Assembly: GCF_014334015.1 (NCBI RefSeq)
Contig: NZ_CP060488.1
Span: 1,880,501-1,944,500 of the forward strand
From: Bacteroides sp. M10
GTDB lineage: Bacteria; Bacteroidota; Bacteroidia; Bacteroidales; Bacteroidaceae
Length of the DNA stretch: 64,000 bases
Direction: 5' to 3'
The notes under the pieces are model-generated. The model searched no databases. It worked only from the letters and a program-made list of their open reading frames with translations, and was not told the DNA's origin. The position numbers and the translations under genes were made by a program. Shown in pieces: positions 9,561-16,670 of this stretch; the stretch's first letter is position 1, and every line of letters starts with the position of its first letter.

Positions 9561-10505
9561 TTATTTTATATAAATGATGTCATCTGTTGTATGTTTGTTA
9601 TAAATAAAAGGTACATCCTTTTGTAATATCCGAAGGGCGTAATCCAAGCCGTCAGAGATTCTGAATTTTCCTGTTAATATTATGTTGGTAATGCTAGGCT
9701 TGTCTACTATAATTTTCAGGTTATAATATTTCTCCAAGTCTTTTATTATTTCTATGAACGATTTGTTTTTGAAGCAATACAATCCTTCTTTCCAGCGATA
9801 TATATTATAATCTTCAATTTTGCTTATCACTAATTTGCCATTTTTTAGGGTGCTCTTATAGTCAGGTAATAAAACTTGTGAAATATTATTGCCGGAAGGT
9901 GATTTGATTTTTATTTTTCCTTGTATTAAAGAAGCTTCGAAGTTTTGTTGTTTAGCATAAGCCTCTACATTAAATTTTGTGCCCAATACTTCTATGTCCA
10001 TTGCATGAGTATGTACTATGAACGGGCACTTTTCGTTACGGGCAACATCAAAATAGGCTTCTCCGTCTAATATTATTTCACGTTTATCTTCCATGAATGA
10101 AACAGGATATTGCATTTGTGTTCCTGCATTTAGCCAAACATTTGATCCATCGGGCAATTCAATATTTACGCGTTGTCCGGCGGGGACTATTATTGTTTGC
10201 ATAGCTATGTCAACATGCTTATGATGCTCATTCGTTATTGAAAAGATAGTAGCTGTAATACTTACCGCAATGATTATCACAGAAGCAATCTTTAAGAATT
10301 CCCTGATGAAATATCTGTTTCTTTTTGTTGTATTTATTGCTGTCCATTTAGGGTTTCCTATAAGAATCATTGCATTGAATAACTTGCGCTCTCGGTGAAA
10401 CTGTTTGCTATGTTCTTCTGAACTTTCAGCCCACTCTTTCACTGCTCTCATTTCTTCAATAGATGCTTGTCCCTCGAAAAATCGGTATAATGAATTTTTG
10501 TCCAT
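9561..10505 (-). CDS. FecR-family anti-sigma factor
   Basis: A 314-residue inner-membrane regulator. Residues 1-50 form the cytoplasmic sigma-binding helices (YRFFEGQASIEEMRAVKEW). One membrane helix spans about 70-93. The periplasmic FecR domain covers about 104-200 (VPAGQRVNIELPDGSNVWLNAGT, GEAYFDV, GTKFNVEAY) and a DUF4974 C-terminal domain about 240-314, which contacts the STN domain of SusC by family knowledge. It sits directly upstream of susC and is separated from the ECF sigma gene by the TIG/NHL lipoprotein gene, an unusual order. An ECF-like promoter element ends about 18 bp before its ATG. Confidence 0.93.
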   Translation of the reverse strand: MDKNSLYRFFEGQASIEEMRAVKEWAESSEEHSKQFHRERKLFNAMILIGNPKWTAINTTKRNRYFIREFLKIASVIIIAVSITATIFSITNEHHKHVDIAMQTIIVPAGQRVNIELPDGSNVWLNAGTQMQYPVSFMEDKREIILDGEAYFDVARNEKCPFIVHTHAMDIEVLGTKFNVEAYAKQQNFEASLIQGKIKIKSPSGNNISQVLLPDYKSTLKNGKLVISKIEDYNIYRWKEGLYCFKNKSFIEIIKDLEKYYNLKIIVDKPSITNIILTGKFRISDGLDYALRILQKDVPFIYNKHTTDDIIYIK

Positions 10506-10522
10506 AGGTGCTTTTTATAATG

Positions 10523-10548
10523 ATAGCGAACAAAGAGGGTTTATCCCT
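10523..10548 (-). promoter_or_regulatory. Candidate ECF-sigma promoter of fecR-susCD
   Basis: Read on the minus strand: AGGGAT (complement of 10543-10548), 14 nt, then CGCTAT (complement of 10523-10528), then an AT-rich start region about 10 nt before the fecR ATG. The same layout and flanks occur before the TIG/NHL gene (12369-12394), with AGGGATAAAC and TGTTCG shared. It is probably recognised by the locus sigma factor. Confidence 0.55.
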
Positions 10549-10569
10549 AGTGGAAAACTCATTTTTTGC

Positions 10570-10581
10570 AATTGTACAATT
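10570..10581. repeat. 12-bp perfect palindrome AATTGTACAATT
   Basis: Perfect palindrome just upstream of the fecR ECF-like promoter (between the TIG gene hairpin and the promoter). It could be an operator or simply part of an AT-rich spacer. Only the symmetry is seen. Confidence 0.3.
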
Positions 10582-10595
10582 TTTTAAGTTTAGCC

Positions 10596-10625
10596 GCACA
10601 CACAGGTTATAGAAGCTGTGTGTGC
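10596..10625 (-). terminator. Hairpin after the TIG/NHL gene
   Basis: Perfect 10-bp stem GCACACACAG / CTGTGTGTGC with a 10-nt loop, 45 nt after the TIG/NHL stop codon. No U-run follows directly on either strand, so it may attenuate or stabilise the 3' end rather than fully terminate. Its position separates the TIG unit from the fecR promoter. Confidence 0.45.
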
Positions 10626-10669
10626 AGGTTATTTGAGTCGTTAATTAATTTGGGTAAATTTGATACATG

Positions 10670-12169
10670 TTATTTGTAGCCGATGGTAACTTTGTGTATA
10701 GCTTTGTTAGGACCGTCTGCTATGTATATGGTTCCATCTGTATCTTGTACAAAGTCAACCGGACTAGTGGTGCCTGAATCTTTCCAACCATTTTCGGCTT
10801 TACAAACGAGGATGATTGTGGCGTCCTGATAACCATTCTTTCCAGGTTTTAGGATCTTGGTTTTACGGGTGCCACTATTACCGTCACTGAACCATATGTA
10901 GCCATCCTTATCTACCATTAGCCCCTCTGCTTTTTCCAATTTGGCTGTTTTAGGATCTTCTGTTATATCCTCCGTTATAACTTTGTTACCTCCACCTGCA
11001 ATCAATGTATAAGCGCCGCTAGAGTCTACTTTATAAATATAGCCGGCATTTGATCCGTCTGTTGCTGCTGCTATCAAGTTACCAGCAGCATCAAAAGCTA
11101 TGGCTTGTATTTGACGGCCGGTAATTTTAACAAATTCCAACCTTGAACTGCTGTTATAATTTCCTGATGGATATTTTTGGATCGTTCCGGAATTACGGCA
11201 AACCGCATACATATTGTTGTATTGGTCAAATTTTACATCCATAAGGTTGTCCAACCCGTTGCGAGTTAACAAATCGGAAACTTGTTTTGTATTAGGATCC
11301 CATACGCTAATTTTATCTTCTCCTTTATATGCGAGGTAAAGTTTTCCATTAGTAGGATTAGTGGTGATTTTCAGCAGAACAGTTCCTGTGCCATTGGGGA
11401 CGATTTTTTCTCGTTCCATTGTTCTTAAATCTATTGCCCAAGCCTCTGTAGCACTACCACCGTTAGTACTGTAAGCTAATCTGCCATCTTTTAAGAATGT
11501 AACGCTTTTTAAATCCTGGGTATTAATATCACTAGGTACAGTGATGAAATTTTGTGTACATTCGTAAATCCTCTCTCTTGTATCTTCGTATGTGAAAAGA
11601 GCCGGATTTTTGCCTGTTTTTACACCTACAGAGACGGTTACTGCATAAGTTCCTATTTCGTTTTGAGGTGCGATAATTTTCAATTCGGTCTCTGTGGCAT
11701 ATTTAACAGTTGCTATTGCATCTCCTATTTTTACAATGTTTTCTTCGGGGGTGGTACTGAAGTTCTCGCCGATGATAGTAATTTCCGTGTTTTCTGTTCC
11801 GGAGCTTGGGCTGATGGAGCTAACAACAGGAGTGTAGTCTACGTAAGTAAATCTTAAGTTCTCTGTCTTTTGGGCACCTACCATTACTTCTATAATACAT
11901 TCTCCTGCTTCATTTGCCGGGGCAATTACCTGTAGTTGGGTAGCTGTTACCGATGTAATAGTAGCTTTGGCATTTTTTAAATATACTTTGGCTTGATCTG
12001 TAAAATTTTCACCGATAATGGTTATCTTAGTTCCTATTTCTCCTTTTGCGGGAGAACTGGTTGTTGTTTTCAGTTGGAGAGGTGTTGATTGCGAATTTTC
12101 ATCATCACCGGAGCAGCTGAACATAAGTAAGGCTGTACAAACAGCCATGAATGCTGAAGTCGTTTTCAT
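10670..12169 (-). CDS. IPT/TIG and NHL-repeat lipoprotein
   Basis: A 499-residue lipoprotein (lipobox MFSC, Cys19). Two tandem IPT/TIG immunoglobulin-like domains (about 33-110 and 113-195, each with a P-x-x-G start and GENF turn) are followed by an NHL-type six-bladed propeller (about 200-499; repeats such as GLMVDKDGYIWFSD and DFVQDTDGTIYIADG). No catalytic motif is visible. Similar proteins in PULs are thought to be surface glycan-binding or accessory proteins. That role is inferred. It is placed between the sigma and anti-sigma genes, with its own ECF-like promoter about 200 bp upstream, and so is probably coregulated with susCD. Confidence 0.8.
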   Translation of the reverse strand: MKTTSAFMAVCTALLMFSCSGDDENSQSTPLQLKTTTSSPAKGEIGTKITIIGENFTDQAKVYLKNAKATITSVTATQLQVIAPANEAGECIIEVMVGAQKTENLRFTYVDYTPVVSSISPSSGTENTEITIIGENFSTTPEENIVKIGDAIATVKYATETELKIIAPQNEIGTYAVTVSVGVKTGKNPALFTYEDTRERIYECTQNFITVPSDINTQDLKSVTFLKDGRLAYSTNGGSATEAWAIDLRTMEREKIVPNGTGTVLLKITTNPTNGKLYLAYKGEDKISVWDPNTKQVSDLLTRNGLDNLMDVKFDQYNNMYAVCRNSGTIQKYPSGNYNSSSRLEFVKITGRQIQAIAFDAAGNLIAAATDGSNAGYIYKVDSSGAYTLIAGGGNKVITEDITEDPKTAKLEKAEGLMVDKDGYIWFSDGNSGTRKTKILKPGKNGYQDATIILVCKAENGWKDSGTTSPVDFVQDTDGTIYIADGPNKAIHKVTIGYK

Positions 12170-12607
12170 AATAAATTTGATTAGATGAATAAAAGTGTTT
12201 ATAAATACAAATTATATAGGTTGAGTAAGAACGCTCTTCACTTTTGCGAATATAAATAGCTGTGTTTTCCATTTTTCATGTTCGCATATATGGTGGCTCT
12301 TTCATTGCGAAAATAATAGAGTAAGGTCTTATTCATAAATACTTTATTTTTTTGATGTATTTATAGTAATAACGAACAGAGTAAGTTTATCCCTAGTAAG
12401 AAAGTGTTTTTTTAGATTCTTCTTTTAAGTATTTGTGTTTTTTCTTTCATTCCGGCTTGCAGCACCTTTTTCGTGCGGAGAGGAAACCATGTGGATGTTT
12501 GTCATGTCATACTTACGTTTTTGTGCTTTTATTGATCAAAAGGTTCTGGTTCTAGAATATAGGATACATGGGAAGTGAAAAAGTATGATTGGAGTTGTAG
12601 TGGTTTT
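12170..12607. other. 438-bp gene-free leader between sigma gene and TIG/NHL gene
   Basis: No plausible coding frame. It contains the second ECF-like promoter (12369-12394) and a long AT-rich leader of roughly 190 nt before the TIG/NHL ATG. From 12395 to the sigma gene stop I see no clear terminator, only a weak GCAC/GTGC hairpin near 12460. Confidence 0.5.
12369..12394 (-). promoter_or_regulatory. Candidate ECF-sigma promoter of the TIG/NHL gene
   Basis: Minus strand: AGGGAT (complement of 12389-12394), 14 nt, CGTTAT (complement of 12369-12374). It has the same spacing as the copy before fecR, and the flanks ACTAGGGATAAAC and CTGTTCG are conserved. Two matches in one locus and none found elsewhere by eye support a locus-specific regulon. 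Confidence 0.55.
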
Positions 12608-13177
12608 CTAGTTTAAGAAAAAAAGAAGTAGCGTTGTTGGCAAATAGTCTTTTAAAGCTATTCGTAGAACTTTTGTGGCTTTGTTTATATGATATTCGAC
12701 ACCTTTTGTTGTCATGTTCAATAGGTCTGCTATTTCTTTGTGGGATTTATTTTCGTATCGACTCATGGCAAAAATACGTCTGGTTTGCTCCGGTAAAGTT
12801 TCTAAGGTTCTATTTACGATTTCTTGAATCTCAGCTGTGAAAATTTCATTAGGTTCAAGTTCTTCTAGAGTTGCGATTCTATTAGATAACTCCCAAGAGT
12901 AGATTTGAAAGATTTTATCGGAAGCCATTTGACGAACCTGTTGATTTCGAAGATAATCTATACATTTATGCTTCAAGACAGTCAAAACATAAGCTGGTAT
13001 GTTTATGTCTGAAGGCAATCGTTCCTTGTTTTCCCAATAATACATAATTGATTCAATGACAAAGTCCTCGGCCACGGCTTCATCATGCACGTACGTAGAG
13101 GCAAAATGAATGAAGCGGCGTTGATAGTCAATGAAAAATTGGTTGAAATTGTTGGTGTAATTGTTTTTATTGAACAT
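12608..13177 (-). CDS. ECF-type RNA polymerase sigma factor
   Basis: A 189-residue sigma-70 family protein with region 2 (about 10-80, FASTYVHDEAVAEDFVIESIMYYW and the DYLR block) and region 4 (about 115-170, LPEQTRRIFAMSRYENKSHKEIADLL helix-turn-helix), and no region 3. It is the expected partner of the FecR protein encoded downstream and would activate the SusCD operon when the transporter senses substrate. The ATG at 13177 is preferred over a TTG eight codons upstream (13201), because that TTG lies inside a TATATTTG promoter box. The gene is transcribed divergently from the glycosaminoglycan operon. Confidence 0.92.
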   Translation of the reverse strand: MFNKNNYTNNFNQFFIDYQRRFIHFASTYVHDEAVAEDFVIESIMYYWENKERLPSDINIPAYVLTVLKHKCIDYLRNQQVRQMASDKIFQIYSWELSNRIATLEELEPNEIFTAEIQEIVNRTLETLPEQTRRIFAMSRYENKSHKEIADLLNMTTKGVEYHINKATKVLRIALKDYLPTTLLLFFLN

Positions 13178-13198
13178 GCGTTTTATAGTTATGCTCTG

Positions 13199-13206
13199 CA
13201 AATATA
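13199..13206 (-). promoter_or_regulatory. -7 box of the ECF sigma gene
   Basis: TATATTTG on the minus strand fits TAnnTTTG. The predicted transcript starts about 15 nt before the ATG at 13177, so the sigma gene itself appears to be read by the housekeeping polymerase. Confidence 0.45.
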
Positions 13207-13638
13207 CACTAATTTCCTATAAACGATGTCTTATTGGCTTCTTATAGAATTAAAAAAGGTTAAGTATTACCTTTTGGCGTGAAAGAAGCTATCTGTAATG
13301 TACTTGAAATAAGGTGTTGTTGTCATTTAAACTTCGAGTTTACACTAGTTTTATAGCGGTAGAATATAGTTTTATATCTTTAATAACAATGAATAGAAAT
13401 GAATTTAATGAATGAGTTTTGAGATAATAAATACTGTGCTGACTAATTTGTTGGGTCAGTTGTGTTAAGACGACCAAACTGAGTTGGAAAGTCTTTGGAA
13501 ATGCTTGTGCAAATAATTATTTCAGTAAAATGTACCAAAATAGTTCCTCATTTGGATTATTTGGGTCGGTCTATTCTCTTTAAATGCACTACTTTTGCCA
13601 TCAGGAAAATTAATCACTTAATAAACAATCCATGTATT
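13207..13638. other. Divergent intergenic region between ECF sigma and GH88 genes
   Basis: About 430 bp with no convincing gene. A frame open from 13495 into the GH88 gene lacks coding character before 13639. The region holds the sigma promoter at its left edge and a possible GH88 promoter near 13590. I see no clear operator. Confidence 0.4.
13590..13597 (+). promoter_or_regulatory. Possible -7 box of the GH88-sulfatase-PL8 unit
   Basis: TACTTTTG fits TAnnTTTG and would start transcription about 35 nt before the GH88 ATG. The nearest TTTG (13560-13563) is 26 bp upstream, too far for an ideal -33 element, so this is tentative. Confidence 0.35.
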
Positions 13639-14841
13639 ATGAAAACAATTCTTAGCGCATTAGGACTTTCCCTTTTGATCTTAACGAGTTGCGGTGGACA
13701 AAAAAAGGTTGAAGTAGACTTTATTCAGGACAACATCGACAACGCAGTTGCACAAAACACGATTCAAACGGATATTATTGAAAAATCTGGTAAGATCCTG
13801 AATCCAAGAACTATCAACAAAGACGGTAGCATTTCTTACATACCTATTGATGACTGGTGTTCCGGTTTTTTCCCCGGCAGTATATGGCTCACATATAAAT
13901 TGACTGGAGATCAGAAATGGTTACCATTAGCCGAAAAATACACGGAAGCCCTTGATTCGGTAAAATATCTGAAATGGCATCATGACGTAGGTTTTATGAT
14001 TGGTTGCAGTTATCTGAACGGCTACCGTTTTGCAGACAAGAAAAAATATAAAGATGTAATTATTGAAACAGCTAAGTCACTTTCTACCCGTTTTCGCCCG
14101 AATGCTGGCGTTATCCAGTCATGGGATGCTGATAGAGGCTGGCAGGGAACACGTGGATGGAAATGCCCGGTGATTATTGATAATATGATGAATCTCGAAC
14201 TTTTGTTTGAAGCGACAGCTTTTTCAGGAGATTCTACTTTCTATAATATTGCAGTGAAACATGCCGATACAACAATAGCTCACCACTTCCGTCCGGACAA
14301 CAGCTGCTATCATGTGGTAGATTACGATCCGGAGACAGGCGAAGTGCGCAAGAGACAAACTGCGCAGGGATATGCAGACGAATCTGCCTGGGCTCGCGGA
14401 CAAGCTTGGGCTCTCTATGGATATACTACCTGCTATCGCTACACGAAAGATAAGAAATACCTCGACCAGGCGCAAAAGGTGTATAACTTTATCTTTAATA
14501 ATAAAAACTTGCCGGAAGATCTCGTTCCTTACTGGGATTACGATGCTCCGAATATTCCAAACGAACCGCGTGATGCTTCTGCTGCTGCTTGTACAGCTTC
14601 CGCCCTTTATGAACTGGATGGTTACCTGCCGGGTAATCATTACAAGGAAACTGCTGATAAGATTATGGAAAGTTTAGGCTCGCCTGTTTATCGTGCAAAG
14701 GTTGGAACAAATGGAAATTTTATCCTGATGCATTCAGTTGGCAGTATTCCTCACGGTCAGGAAATCGATGTTCCTCTGAATTATGCTGACTACTACTTCC
14801 TGGAAGGACTTATGCGTAAAAGAGACTTGGAAAAGAAATAA
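13639..14841 (+). CDS. GH88 unsaturated glucuronyl hydrolase (lipoprotein)
   Basis: A 400-residue enzyme that removes the 4,5-unsaturated hexuronic acid left at the non-reducing end by polysaccharide lyases. The ATG at 13639 gives a lipoprotein signal (lipobox LTSC, Cys18). The (alpha/alpha)6 barrel motifs are clear: DDWCSGFFPGSIW, HHDVGF (Asp116) and VIIDNMMN (Asp181); these two Asp match the catalytic pair of unsaturated glucuronyl hydrolases. A later block is ADESAWARGQAWALYG. It is the first gene of a plus-strand set with a sulfatase and a PL8 lyase, which together can turn chondroitin or dermatan sulfate into monosaccharides. Gene order matches what I recall for B. thetaiotaomicron BT_3348-BT_3350. 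Confidence 0.93.
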   Translation: MKTILSALGLSLLILTSCGGQKKVEVDFIQDNIDNAVAQNTIQTDIIEKSGKILNPRTINKDGSISYIPIDDWCSGFFPGSIWLTYKLTGDQKWLPLAEKYTEALDSVKYLKWHHDVGFMIGCSYLNGYRFADKKKYKDVIIETAKSLSTRFRPNAGVIQSWDADRGWQGTRGWKCPVIIDNMMNLELLFEATAFSGDSTFYNIAVKHADTTIAHHFRPDNSCYHVVDYDPETGEVRKRQTAQGYADESAWARGQAWALYGYTTCYRYTKDKKYLDQAQKVYNFIFNNKNLPEDLVPYWDYDAPNIPNEPRDASAAACTASALYELDGYLPGNHYKETADKIMESLGSPVYRAKVGTNGNFILMHSVGSIPHGQEIDVPLNYADYYFLEGLMRKRDLEKK

Positions 14842-14860
14842 GGAATGAGAAATACAAAAA

Positions 14861-14932
14861 AATAATGAACAGTAAACAGTGAACAATGAATAATCTACGG
14901 ATTCTAACGTAACATGTTTACTGTTTATTATT
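14861..14932. repeat. AT-rich inverted repeat between GH88 and sulfatase genes
   Basis: An 18-nt arm (14861-14878) pairs with 14915-14932 with one G-T position. Internal near-copies of AACAGTAAACA/AACAGTGAACA are also present. It could fold in mRNA as a processing or attenuation hairpin. It looks like a small intergenic repeat rather than a classic terminator. Confidence 0.5.
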
Positions 14933-15006
14933 CAATATTTATTGTTTATTATTTCCCTCTTATCATTTACTACTAACCTGTTTTTAATCATTTATCATAA
15001 ACCATC

Positions 15007-16557
15007 ATGAATAAACCTATAAACCTTCTTGTAGGAGGCTTGACGCTGTTTGCCGCACAAGGTTGCAAGGCTCCGAAGCAAGCGTCCCAACAAGCGGAGC
15101 ATCCTAATATAATCTATGTATTTCCCGATCAATACCGTAACCAGGCGATGGGCTTCTGGAGCCAGGACGGATTTCGGGATAAAGTAAACTTTGAAGGAGA
15201 CCCCGTGCATACTCCTAATCTGGATGCCTTTGCACGTGAATCTATGGTCTTGTCGTCTGCACAGAGTAACTGTCCGTTGAGCAGCCCTCATCGTGGAATG
15301 TTACTGACCGGTATGTATCCGAACAAAAGCGGTGTACCATTGAATTGCAATTCTACACGTCCGATCAGTTCCTTACGCGAGGATGCGGAATGTATCGGCG
15401 ATGTGTTCAGCAAAGCAGGTTATGACTGTGCTTATTTTGGTAAACTTCACGCTGACTTCCCGACTCCGAACGATCCCGAACATCCGGGACAGTATGTGGA
15501 AGAAAAACGTCCGGCATGGGATGCCTATACACCGAAAGAACGCCGGCACGGCTTTAACTACTGGTATTCTTACGGAACATTTGACGAACACAAGAACCCG
15601 CATTATTGGGATACGGATGGTAAGAGACACGATCCGAAGGAATGGTCACCTTTGCACGAATCAGGCAAAGTCATTTCTTATCTGAAAAATGACGGTAACG
15701 TACGTGATACCAAGAAACCTTTCTTCATAATGGTGGGCATGAATCCTCCTCACAGCCCGTATCGCTCCTTGAATGACTGTGAAGAGCAGGATTTTAATCT
15801 TTATAAAGATCAGCCTCTGGATAGTCTGTTGATTCGTCCGAATGTCGATTTGAAGATGAAGAAAGCGGAGTCTGCACGTTATTATTTCGCTTCCGTTACC
15901 GGAGTAGACCGTGCTTTCGGACAGATTTTGACGACATTGAAAGAATTGGGATTGGATAAGAATACAGTCGTAATCTTTGCTTCCGATCATGGTGAGACGA
16001 TGTGTAGCCAGCGCACTGATGATCCGAAGAATTCCCCTTATTCTGAATCCATGAATATTCCGTTCCTGGTTCGTTTTCCCGGTAAGATTCAGCCGAGGGT
16101 AGATGATTTATTGCTCTCCGCTCCTGATATTATGCCTACGGTGCTTGGCTTGTGCGGACTGGGTGATTCTATTCCGGCGGAAGTGCAGGGACGTAATTTC
16201 GCTCCTCTTTTCTTCGATGAAAAGGCTGAAATTGTTCGTCCTACAGGTGCACTGTATATTCAGAATGTAGATGGCGATAAAGATGAAAATGGATTGGTGC
16301 AGACTTACTTCCCTTCTTCAAGAGGTATCAAGACGGCTCAATATACATTGGCGTTATATATCGACCGTGATACGAAGCAATTGAAGAAAAGCCTCTTATT
16401 CGATGATGTAAAAGATCCATATCAACTGCATAACCTGCCTTTGGAAGAAAATAAGGAGATTGTGGCACAACTTTGCGGTGAAATGGGAGCTATGTTGAAG
16501 GAAATTAATGATCCTTGGTATACGGAAAAGATTCTGTCGGATCGGATTCCTTATTAG
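15007..16557 (+). CDS. S1-family sulfatase (serine type), probably chondroitin-specific
   Basis: A 516-residue sulfatase. It has a lipoprotein-like signal (AAQGC, Cys20), metal-site FPDQ near Asp41, and the activation motif SSPHRGMLLTG in which Ser92 is the predicted formylglycine precursor (Ser-x-Pro-x-Arg), so an anaerobic sulfatase-maturating enzyme would be needed. The second metal site is ASDHGET (about 325-331). Substrate is inferred from context between GH88 and PL8 genes. From memory, the syntenic B. thetaiotaomicron protein (BT_3349) was reported to remove 4-O-sulfate from chondroitin/dermatan chains, unusually acting on polymer. Without alignment the same specificity is only likely. 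Confidence 0.88.
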   Translation: MNKPINLLVGGLTLFAAQGCKAPKQASQQAEHPNIIYVFPDQYRNQAMGFWSQDGFRDKVNFEGDPVHTPNLDAFARESMVLSSAQSNCPLSSPHRGMLLTGMYPNKSGVPLNCNSTRPISSLREDAECIGDVFSKAGYDCAYFGKLHADFPTPNDPEHPGQYVEEKRPAWDAYTPKERRHGFNYWYSYGTFDEHKNPHYWDTDGKRHDPKEWSPLHESGKVISYLKNDGNVRDTKKPFFIMVGMNPPHSPYRSLNDCEEQDFNLYKDQPLDSLLIRPNVDLKMKKAESARYYFASVTGVDRAFGQILTTLKELGLDKNTVVIFASDHGETMCSQRTDDPKNSPYSESMNIPFLVRFPGKIQPRVDDLLLSAPDIMPTVLGLCGLGDSIPAEVQGRNFAPLFFDEKAEIVRPTGALYIQNVDGDKDENGLVQTYFPSSRGIKTAQYTLALYIDRDTKQLKKSLLFDDVKDPYQLHNLPLEENKEIVAQLCGEMGAMLKEINDPWYTEKILSDRIPY

Positions 16558-16670
16558 CGATTAGTAATTTATAAAACGCTGATTAACTCAAATAAGTGCC
16601 AATTTTAGGAGTAAATCTCTGCGACAATAATAGGTGTTAATCCGCATCCGCGTTTAAATTGAAAATAGTA

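Noticed and set aside
13495-13638. Upstream extension of the GH88 frame
   Set aside because: The extension lacks signal-peptide character, while the ATG at 13639 begins a proper lipoprotein signal, and a possible promoter box lies inside the extension.
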